From contig NZ_FOKT01000005.1 in assembly GCF_900112305.1 (NCBI RefSeq), positions 362,546 to 426,545 of the forward strand: a stretch of DNA of 64,000 nt. Reading direction: 5' to 3'. The translations under genes were made by a program, and so were the position numbers. The notes under the pieces are model-generated. The model was not told where the DNA came from and did not search any database. It saw nothing but the letters and a program-made list of their open reading frames with translations. Source of the stretch: Microbulbifer thermotolerans. Its GTDB lineage: Bacteria > Pseudomonadota > Gammaproteobacteria > Pseudomonadales > Cellvibrionaceae. Positions 18,633 to 27,844 of this stretch are shown here, one piece after another (positions within the stretch are counted from its first letter, which is position 1; every line of letters starts with the position of its first letter).

Positions 18633-19418
18633 CTACAGCGGTGCCAGCGTCTCCACCAGCTGCTGCAGAAAAAGCAGTCCGCCACCAAACAAGTGTTGTA
18701 GAAAGCGGCCGAAGTCGGTCATCAATACGGTCAGTAACAAGAGTCCCAGTGTCAGAGAGGTGGGGAAACCCACGGAAAAGACCGTCAGCTGTGGCGCCGA
18801 GCGGTTGAGAATACCGAGGGACAGGTTAATGATCAGCAGCGCGGCCACCAGGGGCAGTGCCAGCAGCAGGCCAGAGGCAAAGATAGTGCCGCCGTAGCGC
18901 ACCAGAAGTTCCATACCGCCGGGATTGAGGCCGGTATAGCCGATGGGCAGGGTGTGGAAGCTGGAGGCGAGGATGTCGATAACAATCAGGTGGCCGTTTA
19001 CCGCCAAAAACATCATCAAGGTGATGGTGTTGAAAATGCGCGACAGCACCACTGTGTTGACCCCATCTGGAGTGAGGAAGGTGGCGAACGCCAACCCCAT
19101 CTGCAGGCCGATATATTCCCCCGCCGCTTGCACCACGCTGAACATGACCCGCAGTGCGAGTCCCATGGCCGCGCCTATCAGCGTTTGTTCAACAATGATG
19201 CCGAGCCCCGCCCAGGACCACACCGGCGCCTCGGGCATGGGGGGGAGACCGGGTGCCACGGCCGCGGCGAGCAAGGCCGACAACCCAACTTTCACCCGCG
19301 CAGGCACCGCCGAGTGGCCGAGCAGCGGCGCGGCCATCAGGAATGCGGAAATACGCATAAATGGCCACAGAAAGGCCACCAGCCAGGCGTGCAGTTGCGC
19401 GTAGGTGAGCTCAACCAC
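18633..19418 (-). CDS. fliR: Flagellar export gate protein FliR
   Basis: FliR is a membrane protein of the export gate, assembling with FliP and FliQ into the core channel. The 261 residues contain several hydrophobic helices (for example MRISAFLMAAPLLGHSAVPA and VALLIINLSLGILNRSAPQL), the latter typical of FliR. It is the last gene of the reverse-strand fliL-M-N-O-P-Q-R operon and abuts the fliQ stop. Confidence 0.95.
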   Translation of the reverse strand: MVELTYAQLHAWLVAFLWPFMRISAFLMAAPLLGHSAVPARVKVGLSALLAAAVAPGLPPMPEAPVWSWAGLGIIVEQTLIGAAMGLALRVMFSVVQAAGEYIGLQMGLAFATFLTPDGVNTVVLSRIFNTITLMMFLAVNGHLIVIDILASSFHTLPIGYTGLNPGGMELLVRYGGTIFASGLLLALPLVAALLIINLSLGILNRSAPQLTVFSVGFPTSLTLGLLLLTVLMTDFGRFLQHLFGGGLLFLQQLVETLAPL

Positions 19419-19688
19419 TCAGGAGACCAGAAAAGGGATACTTTGGAAAAGTGTGCGGGTGTAGTCGGTAATCAACGAGAGCAGCCAGGGGCCGGCGATT
19501 ACCAGCACCGCGAACACCGCCAGAATTTTTGGAATGAATGACAGGGTCATTTCGTTAATCTGAGTCGCCGCCTGGAAAAGGCTGACCAGCAGCCCCACTA
19601 GCAGGGCGGTAAGCAGCATGGGCGCGCCCATATAGAGCGTGGTCATCATCGCCTTGTAGGCGATGCTCATAACAGTTTCCGGACTCAT
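19419..19688 (-). CDS. fliQ: Flagellar export gate protein FliQ
   Basis: FliQ is a small two-helix export-gate subunit. The 89-residue protein shows both membrane helices (about 18-40 and 52-75), with the conserved [20 protein letters not shown] loop between them. It overlaps fliP by four bases. Confidence 0.95.
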   Translation of the reverse strand: MSPETVMSIAYKAMMTTLYMGAPMLLTALLVGLLVSLFQAATQINEMTLSFIPKILAVFAVLVIAGPWLLSLITDYTRTLFQSIPFLVS

Positions 19689-20443
19689 ACGAAGAAGCTC
19701 TGCGCCAGTGAGCCAATCAATAGTTGCCAGCCGTCCACCAATACAAACAGCATCAGCTTGAAGGGTAGGGAGATGGTGGCGGGGGGCACCATCATCATCC
19801 CCAGGGACATCAGCACGCTGGCCACCACCAGGTCGATAATCAAAAAGGGAATAAATATCGTAAAGCCGATTTGGAAGGCGGTTTTCAGTTCGCTGGTGAC
19901 AAACGCCGGGAGCAGTACCCGCAGTGGGGTATCTTCCGGGCTCTGCAGCGGCCCGGCTTCGGCCAGGCGCGCGAACAGGGCGATATCCGGTTCGCGGGTC
20001 TGGGCCAGCATAAACTGTCGCAGTGGCTGAATGCCGCGCTCCAGTGCCTGTTCGAAACTGATTTCATCGGCGCTGAGCGGCTGCCAGGCCACGGTGTAGA
20101 TTTCCTGCAGCACCGGCGACATCACGAAGAAAGTCAGAAAGAGCGCCAGACCCAGAAGCACCTGGTTGGGCGGAGTTGCCTGGGTACCCATGGCAGTACG
20201 CAACAGTCCCAGCACGATGATGATGCGGGTAAAACAGGTCATCATCAGCAACACCGCCGGGATAAAGGCCAGACTGGTGAGCAGCAGCAGTGTTTGCAGT
20301 TTGATGGACCACTGCTGACCGCCGTCCGCTGTGGGTTGACTGGTAATGCCGGGCAGGCCGGTCTGCGCCCAGGCGCCGTCGGCGAAGGCGAGACTGGCCA
20401 GCAATGGCAGCGCCAGCAAAAACACTTTCAGTACCGGCTTCAC
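19685..20443 (-). CDS. fliP: Flagellar export gate protein FliP
   Basis: FliP forms the pentameric core of the export gate. The 252-residue protein has a cleavable signal sequence ([18 protein letters not shown]), as in other FliP. Membrane helices and family motifs follow: [29 protein letters not shown] and a C-terminal [19 protein letters not shown]. Four-base overlaps on both sides place it firmly in the operon. Confidence 0.96.
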   Translation of the reverse strand: MKPVLKVFLLALPLLASLAFADGAWAQTGLPGITSQPTADGGQQWSIKLQTLLLLTSLAFIPAVLLMMTCFTRIIIVLGLLRTAMGTQATPPNQVLLGLALFLTFFVMSPVLQEIYTVAWQPLSADEISFEQALERGIQPLRQFMLAQTREPDIALFARLAEAGPLQSPEDTPLRVLLPAFVTSELKTAFQIGFTIFIPFLIIDLVVASVLMSLGMMMVPPATISLPFKLMLFVLVDGWQLLIGSLAQSFFV

Positions 20444-20829
20444 GGTTTGCTCCTCCGCCCGTTGAGGTTTTGGCCCAGGGCACGGGCGAAGCGCTGGGCA
20501 AAGCCCTCGCCGTCTTCCTGTGTGCCCCGAGGGGCTTGCGGCGGTGCCGGTAGCTGGTGCAGTTTGCTGACGCTGCCGCCACCGACGCCCAGTACGAGCC
20601 AGGTGTCCTCTATTTCCACTACTACAACCCGCTCGCGCGGGCCTACCGGGCGGCTGGCGATAATGTTAAGGGCTGGATTGGCGCCGCTTTGGCCTGTGGT
20701 TCCGAGTCGTCGCAACAGCCAGCCGCACAGAACGATCAGACCGATCAGCGCGACCAGCACCAGGGCGGTTTTGCCCAAGAGGGCCATACCGCTGACGGCC
20801 TCGCCGGCGTTGGCGCTCGCGGGGTTCAT
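20440..20829 (-). CDS. fliO: Flagellar export assembly protein FliO
   Basis: FliO helps FliP assemble into the export gate. The 129-residue protein has one N-terminal membrane helix ([20 protein letters not shown]). A short cytoplasmic domain follows, carrying the FliO-type signature ([35 protein letters not shown]). The tail is basic and disordered. It overlaps fliN and fliP by four bases each. Confidence 0.9.
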   Translation of the reverse strand: MNPASANAGEAVSGMALLGKTALVLVALIGLIVLCGWLLRRLGTTGQSGANPALNIIASRPVGPRERVVVVEIEDTWLVLGVGGGSVSKLHQLPAPPQAPRGTQEDGEGFAQRFARALGQNLNGRRSKP

Positions 20830-21320
20830 CGGTTCAGTTTCTGCACGCGTTCCTGTGGGGTAATGATCTCGGTGATTCGGATACCGTATTTGTCATCCAC
20901 TACCACCACTTCGCCCTGGGCGATCAGGTAGCCATTGATCAGTATGTCCATGGGTTCGCCCGCCAGGCCGTCTAACTCGATGACCGAACCCTGGGCCAGT
21001 TCCAACAGTTGTTTGATGGTGATGCGGGTTCGGCCCAGCTCCACACTGAGTTTCACCGGTATGTCCATCACCATTTCCAGATCGCGGGCAGCGGTGCTGC
21101 CATCGCCCTGTTCCAGCGGCTTGAAAATCTGCTCGCCCACACTGCGCGCGGCGGTGTCGGCGCTCGCTGCGGAGGCCCCCTGTTCGGCCAGGGCTTCAGA
21201 CCAGGGGTCGGCATCGCTCAGCTGTTCAGTCATGGCTGCAGCCCAGCTGTCTTCGGTGGTGTTTTCTTTTACGGTTATTTCTTCAGCGTTGTTCTCTGCG
21301 GTTTTTTCGGCGTCGCTCAT
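20826..21320 (-). CDS. fliN: Flagellar motor switch protein FliN
   Basis: FliN builds the lower C ring with FliM and is needed for switching and export. The 164-residue protein has a long acidic N-terminal extension (about residues 1-70). The conserved SpoA domain follows: VMDIPVKLSVELGRTRITIK, VIELDGLAGEPMDILINGYL, GVRITEII-type end. The extension is longer than the E. coli form but common in marine gammaproteobacteria. Confidence 0.95.
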   Translation of the reverse strand: MSDAEKTAENNAEEITVKENTTEDSWAAAMTEQLSDADPWSEALAEQGASAASADTAARSVGEQIFKPLEQGDGSTAARDLEMVMDIPVKLSVELGRTRITIKQLLELAQGSVIELDGLAGEPMDILINGYLIAQGEVVVVDDKYGIRITEIITPQERVQKLNR

Positions 21321-22360
21321 TGCTCGCTCTCCTCGCTCTTGGGCATTGCCCCTTCAATGAAATTGCCGGCACCGAGCAGCGTCCGTCCGCCGCTGCGCTC
21401 TATCAGCCGGGTGACGCGCAGGGCACGCTGGCCGTTACGGCAGCCGTATTCACATTCCAGTACAGGTACACCGTCCACCCGCGCGGTCACGGTTTCCGGC
21501 AGCTCCAGTGGCAGGATGTCACCCTGCTGCAGTTTCATGACCGCGCCGATACGGCTCGGCAGGCTGGCGAATTCCGCCACCAGTTCAATTTTTGACTGGC
21601 GTATTTCACCTGCCATGCGCTGGTTCCAGCTTTTATCGCGCGCGCTGCGCGCATCCAAAACGGGATTAGTCAGCAGATCGCGCAGTGGCTCGATCATCGA
21701 ATAGGGCATACAGATCTGGAAACGGTCGGACAGATTGCCCACATCCAGATTAAAGGTGGTGTTGACGATGACTTCGTTGGGTGAATTGGTGATATTGGCG
21801 AAGCGCGCCTGCAACTCCGAACGCAGGTAGCTGATATCCAGTTCGTACACGGACTGCCAGGAGTCTTGATAGGCGCCGATGGCCAGGCGCAGTATGCGCT
21901 GGATTACCCGCTGTTCCGTATTGGTGAATTCGCGACCCTCCAGGCGGGTTAGGAAACGTCCGTCACCACCGAACAGACTGTCCACCACCATAAACACCAT
22001 GCTGGGCGGAAAGACCATCAGGCCGGTGCCGCGCAGGGGCTTCATGGAAATCAGGTTCAGATTGGTGGGCACCGGCAGGTTGCGGGCGAAGTCCTTGAAG
22101 CTCTGGTAACGGACCGATTCCACGGTGATATCGGCGCTGCGCCGTATCAGGTTAAACAGGCTGACGCGGAAATGCCGCGCGAAGCGCTCATTGATGATGT
22201 CCATCCCGTGCAGCCGCTCCCGGATCACCCGCTGCTGGGTGGCGGGATCGTAGGGTCGCATATGGGGGACATCGCTGTTGCTGTCGGCACTGTCGGTATC
22301 GCCGGGGCCGTGCAGCAGGGCGTCGATTTCTTCCTGGGAGAGTAGGTCGTCCTGAGCCAT
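21317..22360 (-). CDS. fliM: Flagellar motor switch protein FliM
   Basis: FliM binds phospho-CheY and sets rotation direction. The 347-residue protein opens with the CheY-binding segment (DLLSQEEIDALLHG). A CheC-like middle domain (INERFARHFRVSLFNLIRRS, GTGLMVFPPSMVFMVVDSLF) and a C-terminal SpoA domain follow. It overlaps fliN by four bases and follows fliL by 13 bp. Confidence 0.97.
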   Translation of the reverse strand: MAQDDLLSQEEIDALLHGPGDTDSADSNSDVPHMRPYDPATQQRVIRERLHGMDIINERFARHFRVSLFNLIRRSADITVESVRYQSFKDFARNLPVPTNLNLISMKPLRGTGLMVFPPSMVFMVVDSLFGGDGRFLTRLEGREFTNTEQRVIQRILRLAIGAYQDSWQSVYELDISYLRSELQARFANITNSPNEVIVNTTFNLDVGNLSDRFQICMPYSMIEPLRDLLTNPVLDARSARDKSWNQRMAGEIRQSKIELVAEFASLPSRIGAVMKLQQGDILPLELPETVTARVDGVPVLECEYGCRNGQRALRVTRLIERSGGRTLLGAGNFIEGAMPKSEESEQ

Positions 22361-22373
22361 GGTCCGACCTCCG

Positions 22374-22853
22374 TTATTGCACGATGAATTCGGTGAAAAG
22401 TACGTCGTCGATGTGCAGCTGCGGCTGGGACTCGGCCATAGGCTCGGCCAGCGCGGCGAGAATAGCGGCGGTTAATTCGCGCTTGCCCTCGGCCGTGGCC
22501 AGTTTCTGTGGGTTCTGGGCTGAATGCAAAACCAGCAGGCGGCTGCGCACCTGGGGCATGTGTTTGAGGAGGAACTCCTCGGTATCTTTATCAGCCACTT
22601 GCAATGACAGGCCCACATACAGCAGGCGACCGTAGAAATCGTCCTGCAGGTTTACAGTGAAGGGGTCTATTTTGACGAAAATCGGGTCGGATGGACGCTT
22701 GGCTTTCGTAAGCGTTACAGCGGAGGTGGGTTTGCCGCCGCTCTCGATTTTCATCAGCAGTACCACGTTTATCGCTACTACCGCGGCGAGCAGTACTGCT
22801 GCTATTACCGCCAGCCACACCAAACCGCGGGATTTGCCAGATGTATCAGCCAT
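22374..22853 (-). CDS. fliL: Flagellar basal-body-associated protein FliL
   Basis: FliL surrounds the stator and supports torque. The 159-residue protein has one N-terminal membrane helix (LVWLAVIAAVLLAAVVAINV). The periplasmic domain begins at PIFVKIDPFTVNLQDDFYGR and ends FTEFIVQ. It is the first gene of the fliLMNOPQR operon. The 276-bp gap behind it contains a degraded copy of the MITE-like terminal repeat. Confidence 0.93.
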   Translation of the reverse strand: MADTSGKSRGLVWLAVIAAVLLAAVVAINVVLLMKIESGGKPTSAVTLTKAKRPSDPIFVKIDPFTVNLQDDFYGRLLYVGLSLQVADKDTEEFLLKHMPQVRSRLLVLHSAQNPQKLATAEGKRELTAAILAALAEPMAESQPQLHIDDVLFTEFIVQ

Positions 22854-22962
22854 TCACTTGCGCCTTATAACGAAAACTTCCCAATGGATGCCAAAGGAGT
22901 ATGCCGGTGGCACAGATTTGGGAATTTGAAGAAAAGGGCGGCGTATTGGGCTTATCTCGGCG

Positions 22963-22985
22963 TTTAGGGAATTTCTGATTCATTC
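22963..22985. repeat. Degenerate terminal repeat of the MITE-like element
   Basis: TTTAGGGAATTTCTGATTCATTC resembles the left end of the complete element at 5.6 kb (TTAGGGAACCTCTGATTAATTC), with a few mismatches. No right end is seen. It may be a solo relic in the fliK-fliL gap. Confidence 0.35.
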
Positions 22986-23129
22986 ACTGCCTGCCCGTGC
23001 GGATACTGCGCGCCCAGGTAATGGAATTGATATATCGACACCGCCGGACACAGGGAGGTAACCGGAGGGACGAAAGGGAAAGTTTTTGCGTCTGCGAAGG
23101 GGCGCTCCCATTATCTGCGGGCCCTGAGG

Positions 23130-24311
23130 TCACGCATATAAATCCACGCCTCCGGTGCGGCTGGTGGGTACCTTGATGTCTGCAGCCGCGGACGCGATTT
23201 CGGGTGCAGTTTCACTGCCGCCAATGTCACCTTCCCGGTAATTGCGTTCCGGGGATTGCTGTTGGTTCTGTTGTTGTTCGCCTACCGTGGCTTCTCCCAG
23301 TGCGATGCCCTGTTGCGCCAGGGCATCCCGCAGTTGCGGAATCGCCTGTTCCACCGCAGTGCGCACCGAAGCCTGGGCGGCGAGGAACTGCACCTTGGCG
23401 CCTTGGTCGTCCAGGGTCAGGTTGACCGACAGCGGGCCCAACTCGCGCGGGTTCAACTGCAGCTCAATCGTCTTGTCGCCCCGCTGAGCGATTCCTACGA
23501 GCTGCTGTTCCAGCTCGCGCCCCCAGGCATCGCTCGCCAGGGGGGATTGCAAAGTCAGGGGTGCACTGCTTGGACCGACTTGTGCCGCAGCCGGTGAATT
23601 GGTGGTTAAGGCCGGGGCTGCGGCTGGATGAGTGGCATTGCCCGCGTCCGCCGCGGACATCAGCCCCGACACCGCACTCTCCGAGGATGCCAGCACGGAT
23701 GGAACCGCTCTTTCCTGTACTGTATCGGCGCCGGCAGTGGTTACTTGCGCAGGGGGGGCATTTGTGGGTTGTGTGCCGGCGCTGACTGCAGCCATAGCCG
23801 CGGCTGTATCTGACGGGCCAGCCGCGGAGGAAATTTGGGCGGAGACTTCTTGTATTGCCGCACTTGTGGCTGGATGTTGGCCGGGTTGCAGACCACTTAT
23901 AGTCGGCGTTGCGGCGGCGTTCTGCATGATTGCCGAGGGGGCCTTCCCGGTGTCTGTGGCCGGGGCAGTGGAGGCCGTCTTCGCGTCGGGCGCCGCAGTG
24001 GAGGACACAGTGAGGGGCGCGGCCAGCGCGGAAGCCAGGAGTTCGTCATCTGCGACCTCTTGTGCGACTGTTTCCGCATCAGTTTTCAGCGCGGCGCTTG
24101 CCGTTGCGGAATCCAGTGTGAGCGCCGTGAATTTTTCCCGCGCCGGGGCTGGAAGGATTTCGGACAACAGTTCTGCGCTTACGCCTTCCGGTTCGCGGAC
24201 AGCTGCCGCAAGTGCCTGGGCGAAGGAAGCACCATCTTCGCCGCCGGCGGTACTCGCAAAACCCTTGTCGGTATTGGCGGACAGCGCGGTGAGTAGTGCG
24301 GTGATATCCAT
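23130..24311 (-). CDS. fliK: Flagellar hook-length control protein FliK
   Basis: FliK is the secreted ruler that triggers the FlhB switch when the hook reaches its proper length. The 393-residue protein is Ala/Ser/Thr/Pro-rich for most of its length. Its conserved C-terminal domain includes AQRGDKTIELQLNPRELGPL, then the TVEQQ/QLRDAL region. The ATG starting MDITALLTALSANTDKG was chosen because AGGAGAG lies just upstream; the open frame before it is an artefact. It follows fliJ by 10 bp. A second FliK-like gene lies near 39.3 kb. Confidence 0.93.
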   Translation of the reverse strand: MDITALLTALSANTDKGFASTAGGEDGASFAQALAAAVREPEGVSAELLSEILPAPAREKFTALTLDSATASAALKTDAETVAQEVADDELLASALAAPLTVSSTAAPDAKTASTAPATDTGKAPSAIMQNAAATPTISGLQPGQHPATSAAIQEVSAQISSAAGPSDTAAAMAAVSAGTQPTNAPPAQVTTAGADTVQERAVPSVLASSESAVSGLMSAADAGNATHPAAAPALTTNSPAAAQVGPSSAPLTLQSPLASDAWGRELEQQLVGIAQRGDKTIELQLNPRELGPLSVNLTLDDQGAKVQFLAAQASVRTAVEQAIPQLRDALAQQGIALGEATVGEQQQNQQQSPERNYREGDIGGSETAPEIASAAADIKVPTSRTGGVDLYA

Positions 24312-24321
24312 TTTCTCTCTC

Positions 24322-24786
24322 CTAGACGAGGCTGGGCTCTTCCGCGGACTGGCGCCGCGCGAGGATATTCTGGGTGATTTCGTCGGACTGCAGGCGTTCG
24401 CGCCGCTGCTCCTGTTGGCGCTCCCGCTCGGTGCGGCGCGCTGCCAGTGTGTTGTAGGACGATAACTGCCGCTGGCGTTGGCGCCAGTGATCGCGGCTGG
24501 CGGCAATCCTTTCCTGCTGCTGATCCAGGGCCGCCTGGGCGCGGGCGATGGCGCCGTCGAGCGAGCGGATAAAGCGGTTGTAATCGTCCAGGGCGGCGGA
24601 GCTGATACCGCGCGCCATCGCCTCCTGTAAACGCTGGCAGTATTCCCGGCGGTACTCTTGCAGAGTCTTCAGCTGGGCAGCGGTGGTTTCGCCGCCGCGC
24701 TGCTCTTCTGCCAGCAGGCGCCCTGCGGCGTCGCGGGCCTTGCGGCTCTGATCGATCAGTGTGTTCAGTGGATCGGATGCCTTCAT
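24322..24786 (-). CDS. fliJ: Flagellar export protein FliJ
   Basis: FliJ is the central stalk-like coiled coil that links the FliI ATPase ring to FlhA. The 154-residue protein is almost entirely charged helix with many Gln, Arg and Leu heptads, matching FliJ length and composition. It lies 10 bp downstream of fliI and upstream of fliK, the canonical position. Confidence 0.9.
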   Translation of the reverse strand: MKASDPLNTLIDQSRKARDAAGRLLAEEQRGGETTAAQLKTLQEYRREYCQRLQEAMARGISSAALDDYNRFIRSLDGAIARAQAALDQQQERIAASRDHWRQRQRQLSSYNTLAARRTERERQQEQRRERLQSDEITQNILARRQSAEEPSLV

Positions 24787-24796
24787 GGTTCACCCC

Positions 24797-26173
24797 CTAT
24801 TGAGTGTCACCGAGTAAAGCGGTCATGGCCTGCCGGGCGTCGTCGATATTCGCGCGCTCGCCGATGCTTTGGCGCAGGAAAGATTCCATACGCGGATATA
24901 ACTGCACGGCTTCATCCAACAGGGGATCCTGACCGGGGCTGTAGGCGCCGACACTGATCAGGTCCCGGTTGCGCTGGTAACAGGAGAACAGCTGCTTGAA
25001 GCGCTGTGCATTGCGCTGCTGGCCGGTGTCGGTAATCGCGGTCATGGCGCGGCTGATAGAAGCCTCGATATCGATGGCCGGGTAGTGGCCGGCTTCCGCC
25101 AGGGTGCGCGACAGCACGATATGGCCGTCGAGGATGGCGCGCGCTGCGTCGGCGATGGGATCCTGCTGGTCGTCACCTTCCGTCAGCACCGTGTAAAAAG
25201 CGGTGATAGAGCCGCCGTTCTCGCCGTTACCGGCCCGTTCCACCAGTCCGGGCAGCTTGGCGAATACCGAAGGTGGATAGCCCTTGGTGGCCGGTGGCTC
25301 GCCGATGGCGAGGGCGATTTCGCGCTGGGCCATGGCGTAGCGGGTCAGTGAATCCATGATCAGTAGTACGCTCTTGCCCTGGTCGCGGAAGTACTCCGCC
25401 ACGCGGGTGGCGTAGGCGGCCCCCTGCAGACGTTGCAGCGCCGTGGTGTCCGCCGGGGCTGCCACCACGACCGAGCGGCGCAGGCCCTCTTCACCGAGGA
25501 TATTGTCGATAAAGTCTTTGACCTCGCGGCCGCGCTCGCCGATCAAACCCACCACGATGACGTCGGCGCGGGTGTATCGGGCCATCATGCCGAGCAGCAC
25601 GGATTTACCCACGCCGGAGCCGGCGAAGAGCCCCAGGCGCTGGCCCCGGCCCACGCACAGGAGGCTGTTGATCGCGCGTATGCCCACATCGATCTGTTCG
25701 TGGATGGGCGTGCGCGCCAGGGGGTTCAGGGGCGCGGCGGAGAGGGTATCGAGTTGGTCTTCCGGCAGCGGAAGGCCACCGTCGAGGGGGTGGCCGCTGC
25801 CGTCCACAATCCGGCCCAGCAGGGCATCGCCCAGGGGAAAACGGCGCGCGCCACTGCCACCCAAAGTAAACACACGGGCACCGGGAGTGAGGCCGCCAAT
25901 CTCTTCCAGCGGCATTAAAAACACTCTGTCACCGGCGAAGCCCACCACTTCCGCTTCGGCGAAAGCGGCTTCCGCCCCAGCCGCCCGCGGGCACAGTTCG
26001 ATGCGGCAACCACTGCCCAGGGGGACCTGCAGCCCCACGGCTTCCAGCACCAATCCCGTTGCGCGCACGATCCGGCCACTGGCCCGGTAGGTGGAAAACT
26101 GCTCCACCCGCTCGGTGCAGTCGCCTAGGGCGCGGCGCCAGCGCTCGCTGTGGGGATTGGCGACCGCGGTCAT
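24797..26173 (-). CDS. fliI: Flagellar export ATPase FliI
   Basis: FliI is the hexameric ATPase that energises protein export. The 458-residue protein has the Walker A loop [15 protein letters not shown] and a Walker B region ([20 protein letters not shown]). It also has the F1-beta-like segment [20 protein letters not shown] and the typical C-terminus with [14 protein letters not shown]. It overlaps fliH by four bases. Confidence 0.97.
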   Translation of the reverse strand: MTAVANPHSERWRRALGDCTERVEQFSTYRASGRIVRATGLVLEAVGLQVPLGSGCRIELCPRAAGAEAAFAEAEVVGFAGDRVFLMPLEEIGGLTPGARVFTLGGSGARRFPLGDALLGRIVDGSGHPLDGGLPLPEDQLDTLSAAPLNPLARTPIHEQIDVGIRAINSLLCVGRGQRLGLFAGSGVGKSVLLGMMARYTRADVIVVGLIGERGREVKDFIDNILGEEGLRRSVVVAAPADTTALQRLQGAAYATRVAEYFRDQGKSVLLIMDSLTRYAMAQREIALAIGEPPATKGYPPSVFAKLPGLVERAGNGENGGSITAFYTVLTEGDDQQDPIADAARAILDGHIVLSRTLAEAGHYPAIDIEASISRAMTAITDTGQQRNAQRFKQLFSCYQRNRDLISVGAYSPGQDPLLDEAVQLYPRMESFLRQSIGERANIDDARQAMTALLGDTQ

Positions 26174-26847
26174 TGCGGTGTTTCTCCGCGATCGGCGGTG
26201 CCGCGCAGGCGCTTGTATACCCCTTCCTGCAGCTGTTGCCAGCGGGTTTCGAGGCTGGCGTCCAGCTCACCGGAGGGGCCAGTCACCCGGCAGCCGCCAC
26301 GGCTCAGGCGCGGGTCGGGCCGCGTTTGCCAGCCACTGGCGGCGAGTTCGCGTTCCAGCTCCGCCTCCACCAACGGCAGGTCTTGCGGATGTAGCCACAG
26401 GCGTGAGCCGCCGTTGAACAGCGGTTCCTCGCGCATCAGATGGCGCACCACTTCGACCACTTGCTGCGGGCGGGCCTCCAGTGCTTCGCCGGCCAGCTGC
26501 CGTCCCACGGCAAGGGCCATTGCCGCCAGATCAGCCGCAATCTCCTCGTCGTGGCGGGCCAGGGCATCGCTAAACGCCTGCGCCAGTCCGGCGAGAGGTT
26601 GCAGTAGTTCCCTGCGCTGGCGTTCGCTCTCCGCTTCGCCGGCGCGGCGGCCTTCCTCCAGCCCTTTGGCCAGCCCTTCCTTGTGCCCGGCGTCGAATCC
26701 GGCCTGCCAGCCTTCGCGGCGGGCCTGCTCGCGCGCCGTCTCCAGCCGTGCACGCAGTTCGGCGCGGCGCTCGGCGGCACGGCGCCGCTCGGCCTCGCCG
26801 TCGAGTTCGCCCATGCGCCAGGCGCGCCAGGAGAGGGCATCAGACAT
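26170..26847 (-). CDS. fliH: Flagellar export ATPase regulator FliH
   Basis: FliH dimers hold FliI and anchor it to the C ring. The 225-residue protein has a long charged coiled coil rich in Arg, Ala and Glu (about 20-85). GxxxG-like spacing ([20 protein letters not shown]) is characteristic of FliH. The C-terminal domain resembles the F1 delta subunit ([20 protein letters not shown]). It overlaps fliG by eight bases. Confidence 0.93.
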   Translation of the reverse strand: MSDALSWRAWRMGELDGEAERRRAAERRAELRARLETAREQARREGWQAGFDAGHKEGLAKGLEEGRRAGEAESERQRRELLQPLAGLAQAFSDALARHDEEIAADLAAMALAVGRQLAGEALEARPQQVVEVVRHLMREEPLFNGGSRLWLHPQDLPLVEAELERELAASGWQTRPDPRLSRGGCRVTGPSGELDASLETRWQQLQEGVYKRLRGTADRGETPQ

Positions 26848-27844
26848 AGACTTCGTCCCCGCTGGTCAAAACAATTTCGCCGCTGTCGGCGAGGCGTCGC
26901 ACCACCTGCAAAATAGTTTTCTGCTCCCGCTCCACCTGGGAGCGGCGCATGGGGCCTGCGGTCTCCATTTCTTCGCGCAGCAATGTGCCGGCGCGGCTGG
27001 ACATATTGCGCAGGAATTTCTCCAGCAGGTCGTCGTCGGCGCCCTTAAGGGCGACAACCAAGGATTTGGTGTCGATTTCCTTGAGCAGCAGTTGTATCGA
27101 GCGGTCGTCGAGTTCGATAAGGTTTTCGAACAGGAACATCTCGTCGATGATCTTCTGCGCCAGGTCCTCGCTGTGGGCGCGTACACGCTCTATGACGGTT
27201 TCCTCGGCGCTGGAGCTCATCAGGTTGAGGATTTCCGCAGCAGTGCGCACGCCGCCCATCTTGGCGCGTTTGAGATTCTGCCCATCGAGCATACTGGTCA
27301 GCACTTCGGTGAGCTCTTGCAGTGCCGCCGGTTGCACGCCATTGAAAGTGGCGATACGCAGTACCACGTCATTGCGCAGCCGGTCGTCGAACTGTTCCAG
27401 GACGGCGGCGGCCTGACGTCGCTCCAGATGCACCAGAATGGTGGCGATAATCTGTGGGTGCTCGTCGCGGATCATTTCCGCCACCGTGTTGGCCTCCATC
27501 AGATTCAGCGCGTCTATACCGGTTTCGGCAGCGTGCTGCTCGAAGATATCCTCAAGCAGGCTGGAGGCGCGCTCATCCCCCAGAGCCTTGGTCAGCACCG
27601 CGCGGATGCGGTCGCTGGAATAGAGGTTCAGGGCGCTGTACTCTTCGGTCTCGTCGTAAAAGTCCTGCAACACCTGGCGCATTTCCTCGTGGGAAACGGT
27701 GGTTAGTGAGGCCATTTCCTGGCTGAGTTCTTGCACTTCACGCGTGGAGAGGTGTTTGAACACCTCGGCGGCGCTATCTTCGTCCAGGGCCAGCAGCAAT
27801 ATGGCACTGCGGCGCAGGTTGCTCATTGTGCTTTGATCAGTCAT
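26840..27844 (-). CDS. fliG: Flagellar motor switch protein FliG
   Basis: FliG links the MS ring to the C ring and contacts the stator. The 334-residue protein has the three family domains. Near the C-terminus are MFLFENLIELDDRSIQLLLK and the torque helix region with the conserved charges (ALKGADDDLLEKFLRNMSSR). The AILLLALDEDSAAEVFKHLS start is typical. Eight-base overlaps join it to fliF and fliH. Confidence 0.97.
   Translation of the reverse strand: MTDQSTMSNLRRSAILLLALDEDSAAEVFKHLSTREVQELSQEMASLTTVSHEEMRQVLQDFYDETEEYSALNLYSSDRIRAVLTKALGDERASSLLEDIFEQHAAETGIDALNLMEANTVAEMIRDEHPQIIATILVHLERRQAAAVLEQFDDRLRNDVVLRIATFNGVQPAALQELTEVLTSMLDGQNLKRAKMGGVRTAAEILNLMSSSAEETVIERVRAHSEDLAQKIIDEMFLFENLIELDDRSIQLLLKEIDTKSLVVALKGADDDLLEKFLRNMSSRAGTLLREEMETAGPMRRSQVEREQKTILQVVRRLADSGEIVLTSGDEVYV

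Noticed and set aside
18954..19541. Long forward frames opposite fliR, fliQ and fliP
   Set aside because: They mirror strongly coding genes on the reverse strand and have compositions (His, Gln, Arg runs) typical of antisense shadows in GC-rich DNA.
23130..24311. The very long antisense frame over fliK (23632-24465)
   Set aside because: It arises from the Ala/Thr/Ser-rich codon bias of fliK; the reverse-strand gene has the conserved C-terminal FliK domain and a good ribosome-binding site.
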